Under the pieces are notes generated by a model. It saw nothing but the letters and a program-made list of their open reading frames with translations, ran no database searches and was not told the DNA's origin. Shown here one piece after another: positions 26,062-34,812 of a stretch of DNA of 64,000 nt (positions are counted from its first letter, which is position 1; each line of letters opens with the position of its first letter). The position numbers and the translations under genes were made by a program. Origin of the DNA: DATJGR01 sp963735085 (GTDB lineage Bacteria; Pseudomonadota; Gammaproteobacteria; Pseudomonadales; Azotimanducaceae); contig CAVTJP010000013.1 in assembly GCA_963735085.1 (NCBI GenBank), positions 44,133-108,132 on the forward strand, read 5' to 3'.

Positions 26062-26079
26062 TAAGTGAGTGCATACTTA
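26062..26079. promoter_or_regulatory. Candidate TetR operator
   Basis: The 18-base sequence has perfect outer arms TAAGT and ACTTA separated by eight bases (12 of 18 positions symmetric). It lies 20 bases upstream of the TetR gene in an AT-rich stretch, the usual place for an autoregulatory TetR operator. No binding evidence exists beyond symmetry and position. Confidence 0.4.
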
Positions 26080-26216
26080 TTAACAGAACTAAACTCGGAT
26101 TGGCAACACAAAAATCTATAACCGAACTTTTCGGCCCTCGAGTCGAGAATCTTCGAAGCGTGTCGAACGCCTGCTGTCGATCCGTATCGTCGCAGACTCA
26201 CTGTGGCCCTGCGCCG

Positions 26217-27083
26217 CTACGCGGCGACGCGTGCGAAGCGTTCCAACTCCTTCAGCTTCGCAGCGACCGCGTCCGGCGTTTGTGTGCCCAGTTGCGGGAC
26301 GACGCGATCGACACCCAGGTCCGCAAAGGCGCGCAGCATGTCGTCGCTGACGCGGAACGGCGGTGTGATGACGATCTCGAAACCATTTCGGGATCGCCCC
26401 TCGGCAGCCAGCGCCTTGTCCAAACGTTGTAGCTCCTGCGCGGTTTGTTCCGGACCGATCGCGAATCCATACCAGCCCGATCCGTAGCGTGCGGCGCGAC
26501 GCAGTGCCGCGGCGCTGTGTCCGCCAACGAGAATGGGAAGGTGTGGCTGCTGGATCGGTTTGGGGTCGAGCCGGCATTCGGCCAGTTCGAAATGTTCGCC
26601 GTGGTAGCTCGCTACCGGTTGTGTCCACAGTCGTTTGACCAGCTCGAGGAACTCGTCGCTGCGCGCGCCGCGATCGTTCCAGGTGTAGCCGCTCGCGAGC
26701 ACTTCCTCTTTGCACCAACCAACGCCGATGCCGAAGTCGATGCGGCCGTTCGACAACCAGTCGAGCGTCGCAAACTCTTTGGCCGTGTAGATCGGATTGC
26801 GCTGCGAGATCAGCGCGATGCCCGTCCCGAAGCGAATTCGGTTGGTGGCAGCGGCGAGAAAGCCGAACGTGGCAACGGTGTCGAGCATCCCGCCGCCGTC
26901 CGGCACCGGCAGTTTGCCGTCGCGCGAGCCGGGATAGGGGAACTCGGTGCGTTCGAACAACACCACGTGTTCGCCCATCCAAATCGAATCGAGCCCCGCG
27001 TCTTCGGCGCTACGGCCGAACTGAGCGATGAACTGCGGTGTGCAACGCGGCGACATGAACGTCGCAAATACCCCGATCTTCAT
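26217..27083 (-). CDS. LLM-class (F420/FMN-dependent) oxidoreductase
   Basis: A 288-residue luciferase-like protein of the same subgroup as the gene at 14.5-15.4 kb. Seen segments are MKIGVFATFMSPRCTP, LDSIWMGEHVVLF, NRIRFGTGIALISQRNP, the GVGWCKEEVLASGYTWNDRG block and LPILVGGHSAAALRRAARYG. A duplicate of one ancestral enzyme with changed substrate is likely. AGGAGAACGGCC precedes the ATG. It stands 175 bases upstream of the TetR gene and 170 bases downstream of the enoyl-CoA hydratase gene, all on the minus strand, so it is probably a separate unit. Confidence 0.88.
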   Translation of the reverse strand: MKIGVFATFMSPRCTPQFIAQFGRSAEDAGLDSIWMGEHVVLFERTEFPYPGSRDGKLPVPDGGGMLDTVATFGFLAAATNRIRFGTGIALISQRNPIYTAKEFATLDWLSNGRIDFGIGVGWCKEEVLASGYTWNDRGARSDEFLELVKRLWTQPVASYHGEHFELAECRLDPKPIQQPHLPILVGGHSAAALRRAARYGSGWYGFAIGPEQTAQELQRLDKALAAEGRSRNGFEIVITPPFRVSDDMLRAFADLGVDRVVPQLGTQTPDAVAAKLKELERFARVAA

Positions 27084-27253
27084 GGCCGTTCTCCTGTGTG
27101 GGCCGCAACAGCATCGCCGTTAAACGTTCGCGTTTCGTCGCAGAACTACGCTTGTGTCTGCGTGGGTGCGAGTCGCATCAGTTCGCGCCCAGGACACAAG
27201 CCGCTGTCCCGACACTGCACGCGCTGCCAAGCGTCGCATGCAGCCCGATGCGT

Positions 27254-28057
27254 TCATTTGCCGGTAAACTTCGCTGCACGCTTCTCCTGAAACGCAAGCA
27301 CCGCTTCGCGATGATCCTCGCTCTGCATCGTCTGGCGTTCCGCGCCCAGGCAAATCGGCATGATCAGGCTCGACACCGCGCGCAGATACGCATTCACCGC
27401 CTGCTTCGACGCCGCGATCGCCCGTGGCGCGCCGGCAGCCAGCCGAGCCGCGATCTCGAGCGCCTTCGGCATCAGTTCGGCATTGTCCTCGACATAGAAA
27501 TTCACGAGACCGAGATCGAACGCCTCCCGCCCCTTGATGCGATCGCCGGTCATCAGAAAGTACTTCGCCTTGTTGACGCCGATCAGGAACGGCCAGATCA
27601 GTTGGCCACCGTCACCCGCGCCGATACCCATGTTGACGTGTGTGTCGGCAAACACCGCCGTCGGCCCCGCCACGACCACATCGCACAGCAATGCCAGGTT
27701 CGCACCCAGTCCCATCGCGTAACCGTTCACCGCGGAGATAATCGGCTTGTCGCATTCGAGGATGTGATCGACGATCTGGCGCGCCTCAGTCCACATGTTG
27801 GGACCTTCGGAACTCGAACCGATCGGGTCATCGGGAGAAAAATCGCCGCCTGCGGAAAACGCCCGGCCCATCCCGGTCAACACGAGCACCCGCAGCGCGC
27901 GGTCATCGGCGAAATCGCGGCTGAAGCGCGCCAGCTCGGCGTGCATTGTGCCGTTGATCGCATTGAGCCGCTCCGGGCGATTCAACGTGACGATGCCGAT
28001 GCCGTCGCCGCGTCGCTCGATCTGCAATGTCTGATAGTTCTCTTGCAGCAACATCAT
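27254..28057 (-). CDS. Enoyl-CoA hydratase/isomerase family protein
   Basis: A 267-residue crotonase-fold protein. It shows GIVTLNRPERLNAINGTMHA, the oxyanion-hole region FSAGGDFS, the second oxyanion segment PIISAVNGYAMGLGANLALL, and AVFADTHVNMGIGAGDGG, with a helical C-terminus. It would act on acyl-CoA esters (hydration, isomerisation or ring opening). The second catalytic Glu expected in hydratases (near AxxGLV) is replaced in MGIGAGDG, so the exact reaction is open. AGGAG lies four bases before the ATG. The AraC regulator gene ends nine bases upstream, indicating a common transcript. Confidence 0.9.
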   Translation of the reverse strand: MMLLQENYQTLQIERRGDGIGIVTLNRPERLNAINGTMHAELARFSRDFADDRALRVLVLTGMGRAFSAGGDFSPDDPIGSSSEGPNMWTEARQIVDHILECDKPIISAVNGYAMGLGANLALLCDVVVAGPTAVFADTHVNMGIGAGDGGQLIWPFLIGVNKAKYFLMTGDRIKGREAFDLGLVNFYVEDNAELMPKALEIAARLAAGAPRAIAASKQAVNAYLRAVSSLIMPICLGAERQTMQSEDHREAVLAFQEKRAAKFTGK

Positions 28058-28066
28058 GATCTCCTG

Positions 28067-29071
28067 CTACGGTCCGCGCTTTTCCGCACGGTACTGCGAC
28101 GGCGTGTGTCCCGTCCAACGCCGGAACGACCGCGCGAAATTCGATTGATCGGAAAACCCCAGCATGTACGCGACGTCGGTCACCGCGTGGCGTGGTTCGT
28201 CGATGTAACCCAGGGCGAGTTCCTTGCGGACGCTGTCCAGCAGCGCGCGAAATGACACGCCGCGATCGCTCAAGCGGCGTCCCAGCGTGCGTTCGCTCAT
28301 GTGCAACCGATGCGCGAGCGCGGCGCGGGTTGGCTCACCGTTGCTGAGCATGTCGATCAGCGCGAGCTTCGCGCGGCTCAGTACATCATGTCGATCCATT
28401 TGAGCGATGTACCGCAGCGCAACCTCATCGTTGGCACGGGCCAGCGCCGGGTTCTGTCGGGGCAGAAATTTCTCCGCCTGATCGCGCCGGAACACGATGC
28501 AGGTTCGCTCCGCACTGTAGTGAACGGGACAGGCGAAGAACCTTGCGAGTTGCTTGCTGCAGGTTGGTTGCGGTCGGCTCATCTCCACCCACAGGGGTTT
28601 GAACTCCTCATAGGTGATATCGCGGCACATTGATACGACAGCGGTGGTTGCCGCGTCGATGGATTCGTGCGGCCAGCCTGGCGCCGACTCGATGCGCAAC
28701 TCCAGCTCGGCCTCGCGCGTCTCGAGGCGCACGTCGATCGCCGTCGACACCAGTCTGTGGTAGCGCACTAGCCGTTCCAGCGCTTCACGCACATTGCGGC
28801 TCGCAAGCCACGCATAACCCAGCGCATGAAAGTTCGCCGGCAGTGCGGCCATGCCTGCTTCGAAAGCAAAGCATGGGTTTTTGGTCAACCGCTCGCACTG
28901 CGCCCAGAGCTTTCGCACAGCCGACAATTGCAGTCGACTGTCGGGGTCGCGATAAGGCTCGGGGTCGATACCGGCGGCGCGAAATACCTCCGCGGAATCG
29001 AGTTGGTATTTGGCCAGCACGCGCGATGTTGCCTCGTGCCCAACAGCCAGCGATGTCATGCATTCGATCAT
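28067..29071 (-). CDS. AraC-family transcriptional regulator (OruR-like)
   Basis: A 334-residue regulator with an N-terminal ligand-binding region of the Arabinose_bd type (LAKYQLDSAEVFRAAGIDPE at the start) and a C-terminal double HTH: LAHRLHMSERTLGRRLSDRG, then VTDVAYMLGFSDQSNFARSF and RRWTGHTPSQYR. It probably activates the neighbouring enoyl-CoA hydratase gene, nine bases downstream, in response to a catabolite. Two close ATGs (29071 and 29059) are possible; neither has a clear ribosome site. A longer frame to 29215 has an unusual leader and was not used. Confidence 0.88.
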   Translation of the reverse strand: MIECMTSLAVGHEATSRVLAKYQLDSAEVFRAAGIDPEPYRDPDSRLQLSAVRKLWAQCERLTKNPCFAFEAGMAALPANFHALGYAWLASRNVREALERLVRYHRLVSTAIDVRLETREAELELRIESAPGWPHESIDAATTAVVSMCRDITYEEFKPLWVEMSRPQPTCSKQLARFFACPVHYSAERTCIVFRRDQAEKFLPRQNPALARANDEVALRYIAQMDRHDVLSRAKLALIDMLSNGEPTRAALAHRLHMSERTLGRRLSDRGVSFRALLDSVRKELALGYIDEPRHAVTDVAYMLGFSDQSNFARSFRRWTGHTPSQYRAEKRGP

Positions 29072-29226
29072 GGGTGGCGAGTCTAACCGTCGCAATGGCC
29101 GAAGGGGACGACGAGTTGGCTCCGGCTGACCAGCGTGCCGGTCGACCTCAACTACAATGCGCGGCGCTCGCACTTCGTCGAGCAGCAGATGGTCCAAGCA
29201 CCCCTCCCCCCTCACTTCGGTACACC

Positions 29227-29613
29227 ATGGACAAGGCCAAAGCCGCCGCGATCATTCAAGCGCAATTCGATCTTCAGACGCGTGAATCCTACGGCAGCGT
29301 GACGATGCCGGTGAATATGGCGCTCGATCTGGTAGTGGCAACCTGGCGCGCGGCAGATGCAGTTTTTGCGCAACGCATGGGTGCACCTCCGCTGGAACCG
29401 TTCACGTTGGCCGCGATGGCACTGATGCACGGCGCCGTGACGCCGTCGTTCGCGACCGACCCGGGTATCCAGGCGTATTTCGTCCGCGCGCTGTTCCAGA
29501 TCACGCGCAACCTCGACGACATGCCGCTGTCACCGTTCGACCGCGACGTCATCGATGCAACGTTGACCGCCGCCAGTGATCTGGCCCCACATTGGTTTCC
29601 AAAGGAACGCTGA
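29227..29613 (+). CDS. Hypothetical protein, unknown function
   Basis: A 128-residue protein beginning MDKAKAAAIIQAQFDLQTRE at an ATG that has no strong ribosome site. It is mostly helical in appearance, with PPLEPFTLAAMALMHGAVTP in the middle and a C-terminal AASDLAPHWFPKER. No signal peptide or membrane helix is visible and I recognise no family. It is transcribed away from the AraC gene and is followed within 66 bases by the inverted-repeat element described at 29679-29838. Codon use resembles the surrounding genes, which supports a real gene. Confidence 0.6.
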   Translation: MDKAKAAAIIQAQFDLQTRESYGSVTMPVNMALDLVVATWRAADAVFAQRMGAPPLEPFTLAAMALMHGAVTPSFATDPGIQAYFVRALFQITRNLDDMPLSPFDRDVIDATLTAASDLAPHWFPKER

Positions 29614-29678
29614 GCGCACGAAGTCGCTTCGATTGGTGTCGTACCAGTGAGTACGTCTTCAGTATGATCCGCACCCTG

Positions 29679-29838
29679 CTTAACAGGATGCTGAAAAAGC
29701 ATTCTGTTATCCGGCGGATGGACCCGCCGGCATTTTTCGAACACGTAAGTGTTTGAAAAATGGTGGGGGTCGCAAGCCACGGATGGCTGAGAGCCCCAAA
29801 AACTCCGCGAATGCGGAGTTTTTCAGCAACCTGTTAAG
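29679..29838. repeat. Inverted-repeat element (MITE-like), 160 bp
   Basis: The ends are near-perfect inverted repeats. The left end is CTTAACAGGATGCTGAAAAA (29679-29698). The right end (29819-29838) reads on the opposite strand as the same 20 bases with one change, A to T at position 10. Inside are at least three hairpins: CCGGCGG/CCGCCGG, CATTTTTCGAACAC/GTGTTTGAAAAATG around GTAA, and AACTCCGC/GCGGAGTT around GAAT. The element has no coding capacity of its own and no clear target duplication. It ends 20 bases before the EVE gene start, so it contributes to that gene's 5' region. Copies elsewhere in the genome are expected but not present in this window. Confidence 0.7.
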
Positions 29839-29857
29839 TGACGATCACGGAGCGCGC

Positions 29858-30310
29858 ATGGCGTACTGGCTGATGAAATCCGAGCCGTCGGTGTTCTCAA
29901 TCGACGACCTCGAGAAGAAGCGAACGACTCATTGGGATGGTGTGCGCAACTATCAGGCGCGCAACTTCATGCGTGACGGCATGAAGAAGGGCGACAAGAT
30001 TTTCTTCTACCACTCGAGTTGCCCGGAGCCCGGCATCGTCGGCGTGGCGCAGGTGGCGCGCGAGGCGTATCCGGATCACACCGCGTTCGATGCAAAGGAC
30101 GCGCACTACGATCCGAAGAGCGATCCAGCCAAGCCGATCTGGATGATGGTGGACGTGAAGTTCGTGCGCAAATTCAAGCGCGTGCTCAGCCTCGAGGCAC
30201 TCAAGGCCGAGCCGCGGCTCGACGGCTTCGCGCTACTGCGCCGCGGCAACCGTCTGTCGGTGATGCCGGTCAGTGACGCACATTGGGAAGTCGTGCTCGG
30301 CCTCGAATAA
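29858..30310 (+). CDS. EVE-domain protein (thymocyte nuclear protein 1-like)
   Basis: A 150-residue protein of the EVE/Thyn1 family. It starts MAYWLMKSEPSVFSIDDLEK, with WDGVRNYQARNFMRDGMKKG, then DKIFFYHSSCPEPGIVGVA and a terminal LSVMPVSDAHWEVVLGL, covering the whole family length. EVE domains are PUA-like folds that recognise modified bases in DNA or RNA. GGAG lies seven bases before the ATG. A longer frame reads back through the upstream repeat element, but the family N-terminus and ribosome site both point to 29858. It is not associated with restriction genes here. Confidence 0.92.
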   Translation: MAYWLMKSEPSVFSIDDLEKKRTTHWDGVRNYQARNFMRDGMKKGDKIFFYHSSCPEPGIVGVAQVAREAYPDHTAFDAKDAHYDPKSDPAKPIWMMVDVKFVRKFKRVLSLEALKAEPRLDGFALLRRGNRLSVMPVSDAHWEVVLGLE

Positions 30311-30361
30311 CGCTTCAATGGCCCCGGCGTGCCGGCCCCAAAGTGGTGGCCGCGGGACGCA

Positions 30362-31801
30362 TCAGTATCCTGGCGGCGCCTGAAAGCCCTGCCACTCGCG
30401 TTCGAGCAACTGTGCGAAACGCAACGTCGTGCGATCCTCGAGGTACGGCCCGATCGCCTGCAAACCCAGTGGCAATCCATCGCGATTGAAACCTCCGGGA
30501 AACGCGGTGGAAGGCTGCCCCGCAAAAATCGCCCACATCGGGTACACCAGATTCAGCTCATAAGGCACCGGCTCATTGTCGATGAGCAACTTGCGCTGGG
30601 AGAACTCGCCACTCTGATGCGGGAACGCCACATCCAGCGCCATCGGACCAATCAGCACATCCCAATCAGCGAAGAACTGGCGCCACGCGCCACGCGCAAG
30701 TTCGCGCCGCCGCAACAATGCCAGATAGCCCGCCGCATCGATCGTGAGGCCCTCGGCCTGAGCACCCAGCACGCCTGAACCCGCATTTGCGTTCGCCGTC
30801 GCTTCGCGTTCCGCGCGCGTCTGACTCTGCGTCGTCTGCACCGTCAGCAGGCACAGGTAGTCGCGAAAATACTGTTCGAAGTCGACCTCCGGCATCGCCT
30901 GTGCGACTTTGGCGCCTCGTTGGGACAGGAACGTCGCGAGCGATTCGACTTTACCCTGCATGTCCGAGGCGGGTCGCACCCATGGCATCGCCGGCATCAC
31001 GGCAACGCGGAAATCCTGCAAGCGGGTATGACGCGCTTGCGGCAGCGCGAGTTTCCAACCAGCGTCTTCGCCGAGCACCGGCCCGGCGACCACGTCGAAC
31101 AGCAATTCGAGATCGTCGGCGCTGCGCGCCAGCGGCCCCTGCACGCCCATCAACGCGGCCGGATTCGGCAAGTCGGCGAGCGGAAACGACCCTTCACGCG
31201 GAATCGCGGTCTCGGACGGCCGATGGCCATAGACGCCGCAATACGCGCCCGGCACACGAATCGATCCGCCGATGTCACTACCGATTTCCAGCGGCGTCAT
31301 GCCGGCGGCGAGCGCCGCGCCACCGCCTCCAGTGCTGCCACCCGGCGTACGTTCCAGATCCCAGGGGTTGTTCGTGCGACCATAGATCGGGCTATCGGCC
31401 TGCCAGTCACCGAGCGCCACCGGAATGTTGGTCTTGCCGAGCAGGCACGCACCGGCATCGAACACCGAACGGGCCAGCGGCCCGTCCTGCTTGGGAACAT
31501 AATCCTTCAGAGCCGGCAACCCGGCGGTTTGCGGCAGCCCCGCGGTCTGCGTCGACTCCTTCAACGTCATCGGCAACCCGAGCAGCGGCGCGCGTTGGCC
31601 GCGTCCAATCGCCGCATCGGCGCGCTGGGCCGCTTCGCGCGCGCGCTCCGCGGTGCGAATCGGAATCGCATTGAGCACGCCGTCGCGCTGATCGATGCGC
31701 GCAACATGCATCTCGACCAGTTCGGCGGACGAGATTTTGCGCGCCCGCAGTGCCGCCAGCATTTCCGTCGCGGTGCTATAAGGTCCAATGGGTTCCGACA
31801 T
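30362..31801 (-). CDS. Amidase signature family enzyme
   Basis: A 479-residue amidase with the Ser-cisSer-Lys triad: Lys81 in LPMTLKES, Ser156 in GGSTGGGGAALAAG and Ser180 in GSDIGGSIRVP. It would hydrolyse a small amide; substrate range cannot be read from sequence. GGGAGAGCGCGAC precedes the ATG at 31801, so the 14-residue upstream extension is not used. There is no signal peptide, so it is cytoplasmic. It is convergent with the EVE gene and divergent from the MDR dehydrogenase gene, with a 110-base promoter region in between. Confidence 0.93.
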   Translation of the reverse strand: MSEPIGPYSTATEMLAALRARKISSAELVEMHVARIDQRDGVLNAIPIRTAERAREAAQRADAAIGRGQRAPLLGLPMTLKESTQTAGLPQTAGLPALKDYVPKQDGPLARSVFDAGACLLGKTNIPVALGDWQADSPIYGRTNNPWDLERTPGGSTGGGGAALAAGMTPLEIGSDIGGSIRVPGAYCGVYGHRPSETAIPREGSFPLADLPNPAALMGVQGPLARSADDLELLFDVVAGPVLGEDAGWKLALPQARHTRLQDFRVAVMPAMPWVRPASDMQGKVESLATFLSQRGAKVAQAMPEVDFEQYFRDYLCLLTVQTTQSQTRAEREATANANAGSGVLGAQAEGLTIDAAGYLALLRRRELARGAWRQFFADWDVLIGPMALDVAFPHQSGEFSQRKLLIDNEPVPYELNLVYPMWAIFAGQPSTAFPGGFNRDGLPLGLQAIGPYLEDRTTLRFAQLLEREWQGFQAPPGY

Positions 31802-31911
31802 GTCGCGCTCTCCCGATTCGTGTGCAGCAAGCCTACGCGACAATCAGCATTTGCTTAAAGTGCCGCAAGCCGATTGAATCTGTTCCAACCAAGATCAACG
31901 GAGAGACATCC

Positions 31912-33054
31912 ATGGCAAACCATTCAACCGGACTGCAACTGCGCTCGACCGTAAAGAGCGAAGGCGTCCTCGAGCTGTCACTCGTCAATACACCGACCCC
32001 CGAGCCCAAGCCCGACGAAGTGGTCGTGCGGGTCGACGCATCGCCCATCAATCCGTCCGACCTCGGTCTACTGCTCGGTGCCGCCGATATGAGCAACGCC
32101 AAGGCATCCGGTACGCCGGCCAATCCAATCGTCACGGCGCCGATCGCCGCAAACGTGATGAAGATGATGGGCGGCCGCGTCGATCAATCGCTGCCAGTCG
32201 GCAATGAAGGTGCCGGCGTCGTGGTTGGCGCAGGTTCGTCCGACGCGGCGCAGCAGCTCATCGGCAAAACCGTTGCGATCCTCGGCGGTGCAATGTACTC
32301 GCAATATCGCGTGATCAAAGCCGCGCAGTGTCTGTTGTTGCCGCACGGCACCACGCCGGCAGAAGGGGCGTCCTGTTTCGTCAACCCGCTGACCGCCATC
32401 GGCATGGTCGAGACGATGAAGCTCGAAGGCCACACGGCGCTGGTGCATACCGCCGCCGCGTCGAACCTCGGCCAGATGCTGAATAAGCTATGCATCGGCG
32501 ATGGCATCGGTCTGGTCAACATCGTCCGCAAGCCGGAACAGGTGAAGTTGCTGAAAGGCATCGGCGCCAAACACGTCTGTGATTCGAGCGCGCCCACGTT
32601 CATGGACGACCTGACCAACGCGCTGGTCGCCACCGGCGCCACGCTGGCGTTCGATGCAACCGGTGGTGGCAGACTGGCCGGGCAAATCCTCACCTGTATG
32701 GAAATCGCCGCCAACAAAACTGCGAAGGAATACAGTCGCTATGGTTCGACGACACACAAGCAGGTGTACATCTACGGTGGACTCGACCGCGGCCCGACCG
32801 AGTTCAATCGTGCCTTCGGTATGGCGTGGGGCATTGGCGGCTGGCTGCTGACGCCGTTTCTGCAGAAGATCGGCCCGGCCGAAGCGCAGAAGCTGCGTGA
32901 ACGCGTTGCAGCGGAGATCAAGACGACGTTCGCGAGTGCGTATACGAAGGAAGTGTCGCTGGTCGAAGCGCTGCAGTTGAAAGAAATCGCGGTATACGGC
33001 AAACAGGCCACAGGCGAGAAGTACCTGATCAATCCGAACAAAGGGCTTTTGTAG
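31912..33054 (+). CDS. MDR-superfamily quinone-oxidoreductase-like protein
   Basis: A 380-residue zinc-free medium-chain dehydrogenase/reductase. The N-terminal catalytic domain has LVNTPTPEPKPDEVVVRVDA and SPINPSDLGLLLG. The substrate region has GNEGAGVVVGAGSS. The cofactor domain begins ALVHTAAASNLGQML and contains LAFDATGGGRLAG. No structural or catalytic zinc cysteines are seen. It should reduce quinones or enones with NAD(P)H. Length is slightly above the usual 325-340 residues owing to insertions around 60-75 and 270-285. GGAGAGACATCC precedes the ATG. Confidence 0.88.
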   Translation: MANHSTGLQLRSTVKSEGVLELSLVNTPTPEPKPDEVVVRVDASPINPSDLGLLLGAADMSNAKASGTPANPIVTAPIAANVMKMMGGRVDQSLPVGNEGAGVVVGAGSSDAAQQLIGKTVAILGGAMYSQYRVIKAAQCLLLPHGTTPAEGASCFVNPLTAIGMVETMKLEGHTALVHTAAASNLGQMLNKLCIGDGIGLVNIVRKPEQVKLLKGIGAKHVCDSSAPTFMDDLTNALVATGATLAFDATGGGRLAGQILTCMEIAANKTAKEYSRYGSTTHKQVYIYGGLDRGPTEFNRAFGMAWGIGGWLLTPFLQKIGPAEAQKLRERVAAEIKTTFASAYTKEVSLVEALQLKEIAVYGKQATGEKYLINPNKGLL

Positions 33055-33093
33055 CTCAATCGCTACCGCGCCGCAGCTCGGAGACCGGTAACG

Positions 33094-33936
33094 TCAGAGT
33101 TCGGAAACGCGCCCGTCGCCGATGTGCATCAACTTGGGTGCACCACCGGTCGCCTTTCTGAATTCGTCCGTCCACGGCATATCAACCGGGGCCGCACGGC
33201 GAATCGGCGTGAGCTGGAATTCCATCGGGAACGCGAGCCGCGGCTCATCCGTTGTGTTCGGGGCCGTGTAGTGCAGCGTTTCGGCGTGGTGGAATGTCGC
33301 GCCGCCCTTCTTCAATGGGCATGCCACCGCTTTGGATTCATCAAATGGCGCGTCGACTACCAGCACGTTGTGCTGCGGCTCATCATCGTGGCGGTGCGTC
33401 AACAGACCCCGTTTGTGGGAGCTGGGGATGAACTGCATCGCGCCCATCTCGACCGACACGTCGTGCATCGGCAGCCAAACGCCGAGCGCGTGATAGTCGA
33501 GTTCCGGTTGCCAATAGGCATGATCCTGGTGCCACATCGCGGCCCGACCGCCGGGTGGCTTGCGGATCATGTGTCCCCAACTCGACAGCCGGCTTGCATC
33601 GACGTCGAGTAGCGCCGCCGCGTAGCGTTTCGCGTTGCGCCAATGGTTGGTCGTCAGCAGCTCCGGAAATTCGAGTTCCGGATGGAAAGCCTGTTCGAGC
33701 TTGCGACCTTCGCCGTCGGCAAGCGTGCCGGAACGATCAACCGGCGCGCGCGGCCCTTTCGGGTACGCCGGCGAAAAGATGTGCTCGAATATCTGCCGCA
33801 GCCAGGCGATCTCTTCGTCGGTAGTCAATCGCTCGACGACCAGATATCCATGCTCCTTGAAAAAGGCGACTTCGCCCGGAGTCGGCGCGACTTCGAAAGC
33901 TCCGCTCGGAGGCGGACCAAACTTGAGCTGCTTCAA
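33094..33936 (-). CDS. Phytanoyl-CoA dioxygenase (PhyH) family protein 1
   Basis: A 280-residue Fe(II)/2-oxoglutarate-type dioxygenase. The facial triad is His136 and Asp138 in WHQDHAYW, with a distal His (about 222) in TLHYTAPNTTDEPR, where the following Arg would bind 2-oxoglutarate. The N-terminal FFKEHGYLVVERLTTDEEI is the usual family start. Substrate unknown; members hydroxylate lipids, amino acids or secondary metabolites. It lies divergent from PhyH gene 2 across 79 bases, and a third PhyH gene follows, making three related genes in 2.5 kb. Confidence 0.9.
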   Translation of the reverse strand: MKQLKFGPPPSGAFEVAPTPGEVAFFKEHGYLVVERLTTDEEIAWLRQIFEHIFSPAYPKGPRAPVDRSGTLADGEGRKLEQAFHPELEFPELLTTNHWRNAKRYAAALLDVDASRLSSWGHMIRKPPGGRAAMWHQDHAYWQPELDYHALGVWLPMHDVSVEMGAMQFIPSSHKRGLLTHRHDDEPQHNVLVVDAPFDESKAVACPLKKGGATFHHAETLHYTAPNTTDEPRLAFPMEFQLTPIRRAAPVDMPWTDEFRKATGGAPKLMHIGDGRVSEL

Positions 33937-34015
33937 GCGTTGGCCTCCAAATGCGCCAGGTGCTTGTGCGACCTGTTAGTGTATGGGCCGTGCGGACCAC
34001 CCACAAGGAGGCCAC

Positions 34016-34783
34016 GTGGCCTACCCGATCGCAACCGATGAAGACGTCGCGTTCTTCGCGGAACATGGCTGGATTGTGGTGCGCGACGCGATCGAACCCG
34101 ATGATCTGAGCACGCTCGTCGCGCATTGCGAAGAGATTCTGGCGGAAAAGGAGACCATGGCGTTCGATTGGGCATGGGAGAAGGGCACGCCGCGCGAGAA
34201 ACGCGAATTCAAGATCGTACAGGCGAGCCCAACGCGCTACTGGCCCGAAATCAATCAATCGAAATTCCGTCTATGGGCCACCGAATATGCGAGCCGACTG
34301 ATGCACCAGTCGCTCGAGTTCTGGTACGACCAATTCCTTGCCAAACCGCCCTGCAACAGCGCCCCGACGTTGTGGCATCAGGATGAGGGCTACTGGGGGC
34401 GCAACCTGTTCGAGCGCGGCGTCACCTGCTGGATGCCCTTTCACGATGTCGACGTCGGCAACGGTTGCATGCACTTCATCGACGCCGGCCACAAGCTCGG
34501 CGTCTTGCCGCACTACCAACCCGACCACGTCCAGAGCGATCTGCTGACGTGCGATCCGCCGCCGCAGCAGAAGGTGGTGCCGTGTCCGATCAAGCTTGGC
34601 AGCGTGACGTTCCATCACGGCAAGACACCGCACATGACGCCCGCCAACACGACCGATGAGTGGCGCAGAATCCTGTCGCAGCACTTCCGCGTCGTTGGCT
34701 CAAAAGGCGAAGGCGATCATTACCCGTGGAAAGTCTACGTCAATCAGTTCACTGGCGAACGATTCGTACCCAATTCGCGCTGA
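34016..34783 (+). CDS. Phytanoyl-CoA dioxygenase (PhyH) family protein 2
   Basis: A 255-residue dioxygenase. Iron ligands are His121 and Asp123 in WHQDEGYWG and a distal His (about 206) in TPHMTPANTTDEWR. The N-terminus YPIATDEDVAFFAEHGWIVV matches the family. The start is GTG at 34016 with a strong AAGGAGG five bases upstream; an earlier start at 33983 would place that ribosome site inside the gene. Related to, but clearly diverged from, the flanking PhyH genes. Confidence 0.9.
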   Translation: MAYPIATDEDVAFFAEHGWIVVRDAIEPDDLSTLVAHCEEILAEKETMAFDWAWEKGTPREKREFKIVQASPTRYWPEINQSKFRLWATEYASRLMHQSLEFWYDQFLAKPPCNSAPTLWHQDEGYWGRNLFERGVTCWMPFHDVDVGNGCMHFIDAGHKLGVLPHYQPDHVQSDLLTCDPPPQQKVVPCPIKLGSVTFHHGKTPHMTPANTTDEWRRILSQHFRVVGSKGEGDHYPWKVYVNQFTGERFVPNSR

Positions 34784-34812
34784 CCGCCGCAGCTTGGAAA
34801 GGCAGCGGCATC

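Noticed and set aside
24178..26064. A 628-codon plus-strand frame across hipB, sterol desaturase and TetR
   Set aside because: Crosses three well supported minus-strand genes and their regulatory sites and has no recognisable domain.
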